From: Bacteroides sp. CAG:770
Lineage (GTDB): Bacteria > Bacteroidota > Bacteroidia > Bacteroidales > UBA932
Length of the DNA: 34,519 bases
Assembly (NCBI GenBank): GCA_000435075.1
Contig: FR890620.1
Location: 1-34,519 of the forward strand
Direction: 5' to 3'
Of this stretch, positions 1 to 8,086 are shown one piece after another. The stretch's first letter is position 1. Every line of letters begins with the position of its first letter. A model generated the notes under the pieces. The model made no database searches. It was not told the DNA's origin and saw only the letters and a list, made by a program, of their open reading frames with translations. The translations under genes were made by a program, and so were the position numbers.

Positions 1-2
1 AT

Positions 3-134
3 GTCAAGAGGGTCGAAAACAAAGTACCGAAAGACAGCATGGACAGCGGTCTGGGCACGCCACTGAAGTACTCGAAACAGATTCCGGAAAACACGTGGTT
101 TGAAGAAAACTACGCACAGAATATGTCGGGATGA
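3..134 (+). CDS. 3' end of an unrecognised protein gene (partial)
   Basis: An open frame enters from the window edge and ends at TGA 132-134, giving 43 C-terminal residues (about VKRVENKVPKD to NYAQNMSG). Codon choice (AAC, GAA, CTG, CCG) looks like the real genes here. The rest of the gene lies outside, and I do not recognise the family. Bases 2-18 are identical to 17 bases of the inverted-repeat end of the 196-bp elements at 32949-34519. Either the gene reads out of such an element, or the contig was joined at a repeat. The first five or so residues may therefore not belong to the native protein. Confidence 0.45.
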   Translation, partial: VKRVENKVPKDSMDSGLGTPLKYSKQIPENTWFEENYAQNMSG

Positions 135-205
135 AATAATCAGACCTTTACGAATACATCTGTCCTGCTATCTGAAACTGCGAAATAAGATTGCGGAGAG
201 AACAT

Positions 206-375
206 GCCGGACGGCGCCACATTATTACTCGTTAATTAGTTGATATTTAGCAAGATATGTATTTTAGTGTGGATGATCAGCAAAAAAATAGGCGATAATC
301 CACACTGAGAATCAAATAGCATTGGTGATCAATGCGTTACAAAATTGACGGTGGCATCGTCCCGCCCAACGTCCG
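206..375 (+). repeat. Structured dispersed repeat, copy 1
   Basis: The left end GGACGGCGCCAC (209-220) is roughly inverted at the right end, GTGGCATCGTCCC (351-363). In between, AGTGTGGAT and ATCCACACT form a stem around an A-rich loop (about 273-306). A related element at 10743-10935 keeps the same order: outer inverted ends, T/A-rich arm, GYGTGGAT hairpin, a GATnATCAATGYGTTAC segment and the outer end. It has no open frame. It could be a MITE or REP-like element, or a structured RNA. Confidence 0.6.
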
Positions 376-440
376 ACCAGAACTCGTCAACACGAGAAAT
401 AAACACCACCACACCTCCTTGAGGCATATATACAGAAAAA

Positions 441-470
441 GGTCCAGTGCTTTTCCCAAAGGACTGGACC
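441..470 (-). terminator. Rho-independent terminator after the TonB receptor/lipoprotein operon
   Basis: GGTCCAGT (441-448) and ACTGGACC (463-470) form an 8-bp perfect stem. Read on the minus strand, the stem is followed by TTTTTCTG, a typical U-tract. It lies about 215 bp beyond the lipoprotein stop codon. Confidence 0.65.
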
Positions 471-641
471 CCTATATAAAACGAACTTAACAAATAGACA
501 TAAAAACCTTTTATTGTCTGATGCAAAGGTAGTAATATAAAACGTTATTACAAATTTTTTCGTTAAAATTTTCAATATTTTTTACGAGAATCTAATAAAT
601 CAATGTTGCAAAACGTTTTATTTCTTACGATTTCATTGTCA

Positions 642-673
642 AGCTCCACCTAAAGCTCCACCTAAAGCTCCAA
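642..673. repeat. Short tandem repeat, 12-bp unit
   Basis: The unit AGCTCCACCTAA occurs twice in full (642-653, 654-665) and then partially. It sits just beyond the lipoprotein stop codon and may vary in copy number by slippage. Confidence 0.8.
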
Positions 674-685
674 CAAACGGCCATC

Positions 686-1141
686 CTACTCGACCACGTT
701 TCCGGAATAGGAAGTCGGGAACTCTCCGAAATTCAGCGAAATAGAAAGAGCCTTGTCTGACATCTTTCCGCTCAGACCGGTAACAGTATATTTCGGATAA
801 GGCTGCATCATAGTAATTGGCACAATCCCGTCACCGCTCAGCAGAAGACTTCCGTCAGCCTCTCTCGAATACTTCACATCCGGAACCGTAACATCCAGAG
901 ACACAGGCATCTGAGGAACGAACTTCACCTTATGGAACACCAAAGTAAGCACTCCATCTTTGTCAATGTCAGCATTGACCTCAACACCTTCGGTAACATT
1001 GTCCTTGCCTCCTGCGACAACATTGAGGCTTCCTGAATAGACAGAAGAACGCGGGGTCTCCTTCTCTTCATTGACATTACTCTTCGAACATCCTGCGACT
1101 GCGAGCAACATTGACGCAATCAAAATCAACTTTTTACACAT
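686..1141 (-). CDS. Calycin-like domain lipoprotein
   Basis: A 151-residue predicted lipoprotein. The N-terminus has a short basic segment, a hydrophobic core and a lipobox (VAGC, Cys at about 18), so the mature protein should be lipid-anchored at its N-terminal Cys. The rest (YSGSLNVVAGGK, then alternating strands and turns) resembles the small calycin-like beta-barrel domains common in Bacteroides surface lipoproteins. It follows the TonB receptor by 53 bp with a terminator beyond, so the two are probably co-transcribed. Such pairs usually act in capture of one ligand, but the ligand cannot be read from sequence. The fold call is from general resemblance; the lipobox is clear. Confidence 0.7.
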   Translation of the reverse strand: MCKKLILIASMLLAVAGCSKSNVNEEKETPRSSVYSGSLNVVAGGKDNVTEGVEVNADIDKDGVLTLVFHKVKFVPQMPVSLDVTVPDVKYSREADGSLLLSGDGIVPITMMQPYPKYTVTGLSGKMSDKALSISLNFGEFPTSYSGNVVE

Positions 1142-1194
1142 AATATTTTTAGTTTAAAATTAATCTAAGTAATCCTTAAAAAAAATAACGCTTA

Positions 1195-3471
1195 CTAAAA
1201 CTCCACAGACACGCCTCCCCTGAACCGCCTCGGCTTCCCTGTCTGGAAAAACGAATTTCCAACCGACTTGAAGTAGAACGTGCAATAATCAGTATCTGAA
1301 AGGTTCTCCCCAGCCACGAACAAATCGAACCACTTGAACGAAAAACGGAGATCGCCACCTAATAATATATATGGACTTTGTTTCAGGTCACCAGACTCAT
1401 TCCAGGTCAGTTCACCGCTCCGCAAAACATCCGCAGAAACACTTATGGAACGCAAAATATCGGAACGGAGACTGAAACTGTAACCCGCACGTGCATACAA
1501 AGACGAAGACGGAGAATAAGGAATCCTGTTGCCTGAATAATCATTCCTGCCGTCATCATACGAGAGGAAACGCGCATCCATAAAAGAAGCAGACGCATTG
1601 ACACTCAAACCTTTCCACCTCCACGCGACCTCACTCTCGACTCCCCTGCTACGCGACTCACCCGCATTGGCCATCATCCTGCCGGTCCCCTTGCCGTACG
1701 GGAAAACCGTAATCTGCTGATTCCGGCAATTGATATTGTAAGCCGTAACCGATGCCGCGAGAGAATGACCGTTCCGGGTCAATGAGAGCCTGCCGCCAAG
1801 TTCATAGTCAATGCAAGTCTCCGGCTTATAAACAGTCGAAGCAGCATTGACCTCATTACCTGAATCCAGATAGATTCCCAACTTGGACATGACACCGTTC
1901 ATCATCGTATTCTGGAGAATATCCGAGAAAATCTGCGTATTGAAACCGCCCGACTTATAGCCGCGTGAAACCGAAGCCGTGAATTTCAATGACAGGCCTC
2001 TCTCCGCCATGCGACGCGTAGAGGCATCGAAAAGAGCCGACGCCTTAGGCAGAACCTCGAAATAGAAATTCGACTCATCTCCCTTATACTCAGCGGAATA
2101 CGGGATATACTCCGACATCTTGCTCATCTTGAAATGAATGTCCGCACCCGAATCATATCCCATAAAATCACCTTCATGATCGAGACGCAGTCCGGCAGTC
2201 AGCAGCCACCTCCCTAAACGGAAATAAGACTCATGATAGGCTGCAACATTATAATTCCAAATCGCGAAATTACTGGAAATCACGAACTTGTCTTCCAGAA
2301 TTTCCAGCTTGCCGAACTCTGAAGGAATATGAGAATTGGCATTGTCCAGAATCAGCTGGCGGATTCCGTCCTGCAGGAATGTCACCGGCGCATCCATGCC
2401 GTTGTAACGGGCAAAGGCAAACACACCGCTCTGACTGTCCCACCACTGCCTGCGCACCTTCGGTCTAACCACAAATTCCTGTGTCACAGCCACTTGATTC
2501 TGCGTCTGGTTCAATGTAAACATGGACTTGGACGTAAAATCCTGGTCCAGATCCATGGAATCATGAAGAAGCTGGAGACTCGTCACAGAACTCAGGTCCA
2601 CAGCGCGCAAACTGGCATTGACCCTAACCCCGTCCATCACGGAAATTCTCTTGTAAGCACTTCTGTCATTGTAATTTACAGGATTCAAATATCCCTGCTG
2701 AGAAGCCCCGTCACCAGCCGTCCAGAGCCTGTACGGATAACCGCCCTCATCGGTATAAGAAGCAGAAAGGATATTGTCAATGTCAATGTTGTCCCTGCTC
2801 TTCACATACCTGAACCGCAAGGCTACATTATCAGAAACATCACAGTTTCTACCCGAAAAATCATTGACATAAAATCCGTCGGAATGGGAATACATCACGG
2901 CCGCGCCGACATTGCGCCTATATATGGAAGTATTGGCCCTCAACGAGTTGGCACTTCCATACTCGACAGCACCGCGGACACCCTGCCACACTGCCGGCGA
3001 CAACGTCTCGACAGAGAGGACACCCAGCATTGAATTCCGTCCGTACAACGTCCCCTGCGGCCCCCTGAAAATGTCGGCCCGTCGGATATCCAGAAACGAA
3101 AAATCATAATTATTCTTGTCAATGACAGGAATATCGTCGATGTAAAGTCCGATGACAGGATTTTCCATACGCGAGCCGATACCTCTCATATATATAGTGG
3201 AAGTCATCGACGAGCCGTAGTCCGGAATAATCAGGCCAGGAACGATGCCGGCCAGATTCTTCGGAGAGCCGATCCGCGCGGCGCCGAAATCCTTCATCGT
3301 GAAAGTCGTCACCGGAATCGCCTGCTCGGTTTCGGTCAATGCCATTTTTACCGAGGAGGTCACAACGGATTCTGTCAATGTATCTTTACGGATTGGGGTA
3401 GTTTCTTCCGATGATGGCCCCACGAATGTGGAAACCGAAAGAACTATCAATGTCACCAAATTATATATCAT
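1195..3471 (-). CDS. TonB-dependent outer-membrane receptor
   Basis: A 758-residue protein with a signal peptide (about 1-20), a plug domain (about 50-165, with MRGIGSR, GLYIDDIPV and FRGPQGTLYGRNS) and a 22-strand-type beta barrel with a C-terminal aromatic end (GVSVEF). Motifs such as RGYKSGGFN and the length match iron-siderophore/cobalamin-type receptors rather than the roughly 1000-residue SusC glycan receptors. No SusD partner is adjacent. It would import a ligand using energy from TonB-ExbBD, encoded elsewhere. Two AraC regulators lie directly upstream. The ligand is unknown. Confidence 0.9.
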   Translation of the reverse strand: MIYNLVTLIVLSVSTFVGPSSEETTPIRKDTLTESVVTSSVKMALTETEQAIPVTTFTMKDFGAARIGSPKNLAGIVPGLIIPDYGSSMTSTIYMRGIGSRMENPVIGLYIDDIPVIDKNNYDFSFLDIRRADIFRGPQGTLYGRNSMLGVLSVETLSPAVWQGVRGAVEYGSANSLRANTSIYRRNVGAAVMYSHSDGFYVNDFSGRNCDVSDNVALRFRYVKSRDNIDIDNILSASYTDEGGYPYRLWTAGDGASQQGYLNPVNYNDRSAYKRISVMDGVRVNASLRAVDLSSVTSLQLLHDSMDLDQDFTSKSMFTLNQTQNQVAVTQEFVVRPKVRRQWWDSQSGVFAFARYNGMDAPVTFLQDGIRQLILDNANSHIPSEFGKLEILEDKFVISSNFAIWNYNVAAYHESYFRLGRWLLTAGLRLDHEGDFMGYDSGADIHFKMSKMSEYIPYSAEYKGDESNFYFEVLPKASALFDASTRRMAERGLSLKFTASVSRGYKSGGFNTQIFSDILQNTMMNGVMSKLGIYLDSGNEVNAASTVYKPETCIDYELGGRLSLTRNGHSLAASVTAYNINCRNQQITVFPYGKGTGRMMANAGESRSRGVESEVAWRWKGLSVNASASFMDARFLSYDDGRNDYSGNRIPYSPSSSLYARAGYSFSLRSDILRSISVSADVLRSGELTWNESGDLKQSPYILLGGDLRFSFKWFDLFVAGENLSDTDYCTFYFKSVGNSFFQTGKPRRFRGGVSVEF

Positions 3472-3497
3472 ACAAGTCCGTCTTAAGTTTCGGGCTG

Positions 3498-3505
3498 CAA
3501 AATTA
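3498..3505 (-). promoter_or_regulatory. Candidate -7 box for the TonB receptor
   Basis: On the minus strand TAATTTTG matches the Bacteroidota -7 consensus TAnnTTTG, 26 bp before the receptor ATG. I see no clear TTTG at the -33 position. Confidence 0.45.
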
Positions 3506-3670
3506 GCGGACAGAGACAGTGTTCAGGTTGCACAATAACGGCATTGACATGAACTTTTTATTCAATTTCTGATATTTATCCGACTCGCCGAGTTTTTTTT
3601 GAAGATTGGAGGTTCATCATCCGTTCGAAAAAAGCAAGGCCAACGCACTTCTTTTTTGTCGAACGTTACC

Positions 3671-4426
3671 CTATCCCCTGAACTCCGAGGGGCTGACACC
3701 TGTAACCTTGCGGAAAAAACGGGAGAAATAGGAAGCTTCGGAAAAACCGAGACGTTCGGCAATCTCGGACATTGACATTGACCTGTCAAGAAGAAGTTCG
3801 CGCGCAAGCGAAACACGCGCATTGTCGATCCAGACACTCGCGCTTCTGCCGGTCTCGGCCTTGACTGCACGATTCAGGTGGTTGGGCGACACGCCGAGAG
3901 CCGACGCGTAGCCGGCGACACCGGTAAACGGGACAGACCTGTCAAAAACGCGCTCCAGATAAGAATTGCACAGTTTGGAAGACGCTGAACCGCCAGACTC
4001 AGGCACAATCAGGTCGAACTGGCAAAGCAGGACATCCAGAAGAGACTGGACCATGGACAAGGCAGAGGAAAAACGCATGAGACGAATCATCAGTTCATCG
4101 AAGAAAACCTTGTCCAGAACAGGGACAGACAGGACGGATGGTGCAGTGAGACGGAGCACCCGATGGCCGGAATTACGAAGGAGTTCAGCAGAGAACGCGC
4201 CCATATAGCCCACAGTATCACGGAAATATTTCACACAATACCTGAGGCCAGGAGGAATCAGGAGGCAGTCTCCACCCGCAAGCAGATGCGGCTGACCATC
4301 GATTTCAGTAAGTACCTCACCTGAAAGAAGATAAAGATACGACCAGTCTTCCCGGACCAATGGCGGCATGGGATGAGCCGTCACATGACCGGCGGCATTG
4401 AGAGGGCGTATGACAAAAGACGACAT
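3671..4426 (-). CDS. AraC-family transcriptional regulator
   Basis: A 251-residue regulator. An N-terminal cupin-like sensor (about 1-90, with GEVLTEIDGQ and GGDCLLIPPG) is followed by a linker and a C-terminal double helix-turn-helix (about 155-250, with GYASALGVSPNHLNRAVKAETG and MSEIAERLGFSEASYFSRFFRK). The cupin-like start suggests binding of a small molecule. Its ATG overlaps the stop codon of the upstream AraC gene by one base (TAATG), so the two are translationally coupled. The TonB receptor operon begins about 200 bp downstream on the same strand and is its likeliest target, by position only. Confidence 0.9.
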   Translation of the reverse strand: MSSFVIRPLNAAGHVTAHPMPPLVREDWSYLYLLSGEVLTEIDGQPHLLAGGDCLLIPPGLRYCVKYFRDTVGYMGAFSAELLRNSGHRVLRLTAPSVLSVPVLDKVFFDELMIRLMRFSSALSMVQSLLDVLLCQFDLIVPESGGSASSKLCNSYLERVFDRSVPFTGVAGYASALGVSPNHLNRAVKAETGRSASVWIDNARVSLARELLLDRSMSMSEIAERLGFSEASYFSRFFRKVTGVSPSEFRG

Positions 4427-5343
4427 TATTCGTTACGGTACTGGGTCGGAGTCGTGCCGGTATGCGACTTGAAAAACTTGTAGAACACCGACTGGTTCGG
4501 GAAATTGAGCCTGCTTACGATCTCCTTGATGGACATGTCTGAATACTTGAGCAGATTCTTCGCCTCGAGGACCACGAAGGCATCTATCCAGTCCGGAGCG
4601 GAACGCCCGCTGACAGTCTTGACCAGTTTGGAAAGATACTTCGGCGTAAGGCAGAGCTGCTGGGCATAGAATCCCATAGAGCGTTCAGAAGTATGATAAT
4701 CAGTGACAAGACGGAGGAACTGGTCATAAATGTTCTTGGCCTTGGCAGACGGAGCGTGCGGCTTGTGCTCAGCATCGGAAAGGCGGCTGGTCCAGATGGA
4801 ACCAAGGTAATAGGAAATGGATGAGACCAATGCTCCTACAGACTCTTTCTTGTTCTTTATGTCGCTGGCCAGAAGGTCGGAAGCCAGCTGGAGATACTGG
4901 CGGCAGACGCTCCGTTCATGGCTATCCAGGGAAATGCACGGATTGTCCATGAGAGCCACACTCTCATTGAACAGCCTGTTGAAATCGAAGTGCACGCTGT
5001 TCATGAAAGTTTTGGACATAGCAACTATTATAAAGTGCATATTGTCCCGGTCTCCTTTATCGACACCTGATACCCTTATTATATTGCCCGGTACATTCAG
5101 CACAAGAGAATTCTCCGCTATGGAAAATGAATCCAGATTCACATCCAGTCGTATCTTTCCCTTCATGCAGAAAATCAGGATATATCCATCGAAACGGAAC
5201 GGGTACTGGAAAACCCGCAGGTCCTTGTCATATTTCAGATCTGCTATAAGAAGGTCCTCTCCAAGTCCTTTTCCCGGCATTTCCGGAAAGAGATCCTTGA
5301 ACTTCTTGATGCTTATATTGTGCAATACGTCTTGTTGTCCCAT
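4426..5343 (-). CDS. AraC-family transcriptional regulator, divergent from the efflux operon
   Basis: A 305-residue protein from the ATG at 5343 (MGQQDVLHN). A longer frame to 5418 exists but would run through the TATATTTG box at 5351-5358, so I prefer the shorter start. The N-terminal part (about 1-190) is a cupin-like sensor of the type fused to AraC domains in Bacteroidota. The C-terminal 100 residues form the helix-turn-helix pair (MGFYAQQLCLTPKYLSKLVK and KEIVSRLNFPNQSVFYKFFK). It is divergent from the TolC-HlyD-permease operon with a 155-bp shared intergenic region, the usual arrangement for a local regulator of a drug efflux system. Confidence 0.9.
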   Translation of the reverse strand: MGQQDVLHNISIKKFKDLFPEMPGKGLGEDLLIADLKYDKDLRVFQYPFRFDGYILIFCMKGKIRLDVNLDSFSIAENSLVLNVPGNIIRVSGVDKGDRDNMHFIIVAMSKTFMNSVHFDFNRLFNESVALMDNPCISLDSHERSVCRQYLQLASDLLASDIKNKKESVGALVSSISYYLGSIWTSRLSDAEHKPHAPSAKAKNIYDQFLRLVTDYHTSERSMGFYAQQLCLTPKYLSKLVKTVSGRSAPDWIDAFVVLEAKNLLKYSDMSIKEIVSRLNFPNQSVFYKFFKSHTGTTPTQYRNE

Positions 5344-5350
5344 AATTCCG

Positions 5351-5358
5351 CAAATATA
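5351..5358 (-). promoter_or_regulatory. Candidate -7 box for the AraC pair
   Basis: TATATTTG on the minus strand matches TAnnTTTG exactly. It lies only 7 bp before the ATG at 5343, which would give a very short or absent leader, so the true start site may differ. Confidence 0.4.
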
Positions 5359-5451
5359 GTTAAAAATTGCCAAAAATCGTTTTTTTTCGACCAATATATC
5401 AATCCTTGCGCCAAACAACTCGCAAAATCGGGCATTCTGGCAACTTTTTTG

Positions 5452-5459
5452 TATATTTG
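5452..5459 (+). promoter_or_regulatory. Candidate -7 box of the efflux operon
   Basis: TATATTTG matches the Bacteroidota -7 box and lies 39 bp before the tolC-like ATG, giving a leader of about 30 nt. No good TTTG at -33 is visible, which would suit an activator-dependent promoter under the divergent AraC protein. Confidence 0.55.
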
Positions 5460-5498
5460 TCGTTTGTCATACCTAACAGAAAAAAGTTTATTAGAAAT

Positions 5499-7016
5499 AT
5501 GAACAACTTAAAACAAATGATTTGCGCAGCCGCAGCAGTGATTATGCTACCGCTGGGCATGACAGGTCAGGAAACCCTGACATTGGAACAATGCAGGGAC
5601 ATGGCAATCCAGAACAACAAGGCTCTGAAGCAGGCCCGGACCAAGGTAGAGATGGCCGGATACGACAGAAAAATCGCCAGGGCGAACTACTTCCCCAACA
5701 TCAGCGCGACAGGCGCGTACATGTACAACCAGAAGAGCATAGCCCTCATCAATGACGAGCTGTCTGACAAACTGACAGGTACCGGCGCTGCCATCCAGGG
5801 AAAGGTCAATGAAAAAGTGACATCCATTGTGGAGGCCATCAGCAAACTTCCGAACGGCTCGGAAATTCTTCAGAGCCAGCTGGCACAGACCATACTCGGC
5901 GCACTCGGCAAGGGTGACATCACCTCAGCCATCACGAAGGTCGGCACCGAAATCGACGATCTCCTCCACCCGGACACACACAATCTGTTCGCAGGAGCAG
6001 TATCGCTGCAGCAGCCCGTCTTCATGGGAGGAAAGATTGTCAATGCCAACAGAATGGCAAAACTGGCAGAAGAGCTTTCAAGAGCCCAGTATGACAAAGA
6101 ATATCAGGACCTGCTTACCACCGTCGACCAGGCCTACTGGCAGGTTGTCTCAGTTTCGAACAAGAAGAGACTCGCAGAAAACTTCGCGGACCTGCTCGAG
6201 AAAATGGAGCACGATGTGACCATTTCTGTCAATGAAGGTGTAGCCACCCAGTCTGACGCCCTTGCCATCAAGGTCAAGGCAAACGAGGCGAACATGATGA
6301 AGACCAAGGCCACCAACGGACTTATTCTTGCCAAGATGCTGCTCTGCAAGGAGATTGGCATTGACCTGAACTCTGACATTACATTGGCAGACGAAAGCCT
6401 CGACGCTGTTCCTACGCCGCAGATGAGCCCTGAAAAAGACATTGAACAGATTTATCAGGACCGTCCTGAGACAAGAAGCCTGGACCTCGCCGCCTCCATA
6501 TATGAGAAGAAGATGAAGATGGCACGTGCGGACATGATGCCGAAAGTGGCATTGATGGCGAACTACATGATCACCAATCCTAACGTCTATAACGGATTCG
6601 AGAAGAAGTTCAGCGGCATGTTCAATGTCGGCGTGGCTGTAAATATTCCTATATTCCACGGATTCGAAGCATTGCAGAAAACCCGCAAGGCAAAGGCCGA
6701 AATGACCCTCTATACCAGCAGGTTGGATGAGGCCAAGGAACTTATCAATCTCCAGGTAACACAGCTCCGCAAACAGCTGGACGAGTCTCTGGAGAAAGTC
6801 GAGATGGCCGAGAACAACCTCAAGAGCGCAGAGGAGAACCTCCGTACCGCATCAGTCGGCTTCGAGGCAGGCGTCATTACCACAAACATTGCCCTTGCCG
6901 CCCATACAGCATGGTTGCAGGCCCACTCGGAATACATTGACGCGGGTGTCGAGCTTCAGCTCACCAATGCAAACCTGCAGAAGGCAGAAGGAAATTACAA
7001 ATCAGACTTGAACTAG
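5499..7016 (+). CDS. TolC-family outer-membrane efflux protein
   Basis: 505 residues from ATG 5499; the open frame extends upstream, but only the MNNLKQMICAAAAV start gives a signal peptide (about 1-23). The mature protein opens with TLTLEQCRDMAIQNN, the standard TolC/OEP start. It contains the two repeated helical-hairpin/strand halves of the family (for example GGKIVNANRMAKLAEE and GFEALQKTRKAKAEMTL). As a trimer it would form the outer-membrane channel and periplasmic tunnel of a tripartite pump. It is first in a plus-strand operon with the adaptor and two permeases. Confidence 0.93.
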   Translation: MNNLKQMICAAAAVIMLPLGMTGQETLTLEQCRDMAIQNNKALKQARTKVEMAGYDRKIARANYFPNISATGAYMYNQKSIALINDELSDKLTGTGAAIQGKVNEKVTSIVEAISKLPNGSEILQSQLAQTILGALGKGDITSAITKVGTEIDDLLHPDTHNLFAGAVSLQQPVFMGGKIVNANRMAKLAEELSRAQYDKEYQDLLTTVDQAYWQVVSVSNKKRLAENFADLLEKMEHDVTISVNEGVATQSDALAIKVKANEANMMKTKATNGLILAKMLLCKEIGIDLNSDITLADESLDAVPTPQMSPEKDIEQIYQDRPETRSLDLAASIYEKKMKMARADMMPKVALMANYMITNPNVYNGFEKKFSGMFNVGVAVNIPIFHGFEALQKTRKAKAEMTLYTSRLDEAKELINLQVTQLRKQLDESLEKVEMAENNLKSAEENLRTASVGFEAGVITTNIALAAHTAWLQAHSEYIDAGVELQLTNANLQKAEGNYKSDLN

Positions 7017-7073
7017 TCACGACATAAGACATTGACAAAGTCAATAATTAACAGCTTAGAAAAATCATAAATC

Positions 7074-8081
7074 ATGGGACAGAATAAAAAATCTTACAAT
7101 CTTGTAATCGGCGTTGTGGCACTTCTTGCCATCATTCTGATGATCGCAATTATCGGATATTTCGTATCAAGACCTAAACCGCTGGTAATCCAGGGTGAGG
7201 CCGAGGCTACAGAATACAGGGTATCAGGAAAGGTTCCGGGAAGAATCGAGACACTTTTCGTAAAGGAAGGCGACATGGTCCACAAGGGAGACACCGTAGT
7301 CTTCATCGACTGCCCTGAAGTACGCGCAAAACTCGAGCAGGTTACCGCTCTGAAGAATGCAGCATCAGCCCAGCGGAACAAAGCCATCAACGGAGCACGT
7401 AAAGAGCAGATTGAAGGCGCATACGAGCTCTGGCAGAAAGCCATTGTAGGTGAGACGGTTATGAAGAAGTCTTACGACAGGATGAAGAGTCTCTACGACC
7501 AGAAAGTCGTTTCCGCACAGAAGTTCGACGAGGTCGAGGCTCAGTACAATGCAGCCGTTGCGACCACCAAAGCCGCAAAGAGCCAGTACGATATGGCTGT
7601 CAATGGCGCACGCGTAGAGGACAAAGCCGCTGCCGCAGCACTCGTTGACCAGGCAAACGGCGCACTGATGGAGGTCAATGCCGCTCTTGCGGAACTCTAT
7701 CTAGTATCCCCTGCAAGCGGTATCATTTCCGCTACCTTCCCTAAGGTCGGAGAACTTGTAGGACAGGGCTCCCCTATCATGACAGTTACTGACCTCGATG
7801 ACATGTGGTTCACTTTCAATGTACGCGAGGACTATCTGCATGGTCTCCAGCAGGGTGACAAGGTAACAGTAACCATCCCTGCCCTCGACGACAAGGAGTG
7901 CACCGCTACAGTAACATATATTGCTGTCCGTGAGTCATATGCGACATGGAAAGCGACTAAGGAAACCGGTATGTATGACGCCAAGACATTCGAAGTAAGG
8001 GCTACTCCTGACAGCAAGGTCGAAGGACTCCGTCCTGGCATGTCCGCTATCGTGAAGGATGCTAAACTTCTTAAGAAATAA
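7074..8081 (+). CDS. HlyD/EmrA-type periplasmic adaptor
   Basis: 335 residues. One membrane anchor (about 10-31) is followed by a lipoyl-like half (GRIETLFVKEGDMVHKGD), a long alpha-helical hairpin (about 85-205), the second lipoyl half (LVSPASGIISATFPKVGELV) and a beta-barrel domain (about 235-330). This is the membrane fusion protein that bridges the inner-membrane transporter to TolC. The gene follows the TolC gene by 57 bp and precedes the first permease by 5 bp. Confidence 0.92.
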   Translation: MGQNKKSYNLVIGVVALLAIILMIAIIGYFVSRPKPLVIQGEAEATEYRVSGKVPGRIETLFVKEGDMVHKGDTVVFIDCPEVRAKLEQVTALKNAASAQRNKAINGARKEQIEGAYELWQKAIVGETVMKKSYDRMKSLYDQKVVSAQKFDEVEAQYNAAVATTKAAKSQYDMAVNGARVEDKAAAAALVDQANGALMEVNAALAELYLVSPASGIISATFPKVGELVGQGSPIMTVTDLDDMWFTFNVREDYLHGLQQGDKVTVTIPALDDKECTATVTYIAVRESYATWKATKETGMYDAKTFEVRATPDSKVEGLRPGMSAIVKDAKLLKK

Positions 8082-8086
8082 CAATT

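Larger units (their letters stand above)
135..685. other. Non-coding region
   Basis: I see no convincing gene here; the short open frames have no coding character. The region holds a structured repeat element (206-375), a terminator hairpin (441-470), an A/T-rich stretch (530-610) and a short tandem repeat (642-673). Confidence 0.7.

Noticed and set aside
135..685. tRNA or small stable RNA gene
   Set aside because: No cloverleaf or T-loop sequence found here or in the other intergenic regions; only hairpin repeats and terminators.
2329..3109. Plus-strand open frames within the TonB receptor gene
   Set aside because: They are antisense shadows of a clearly coding frame, with low-complexity His/Arg/Ile-rich translations.
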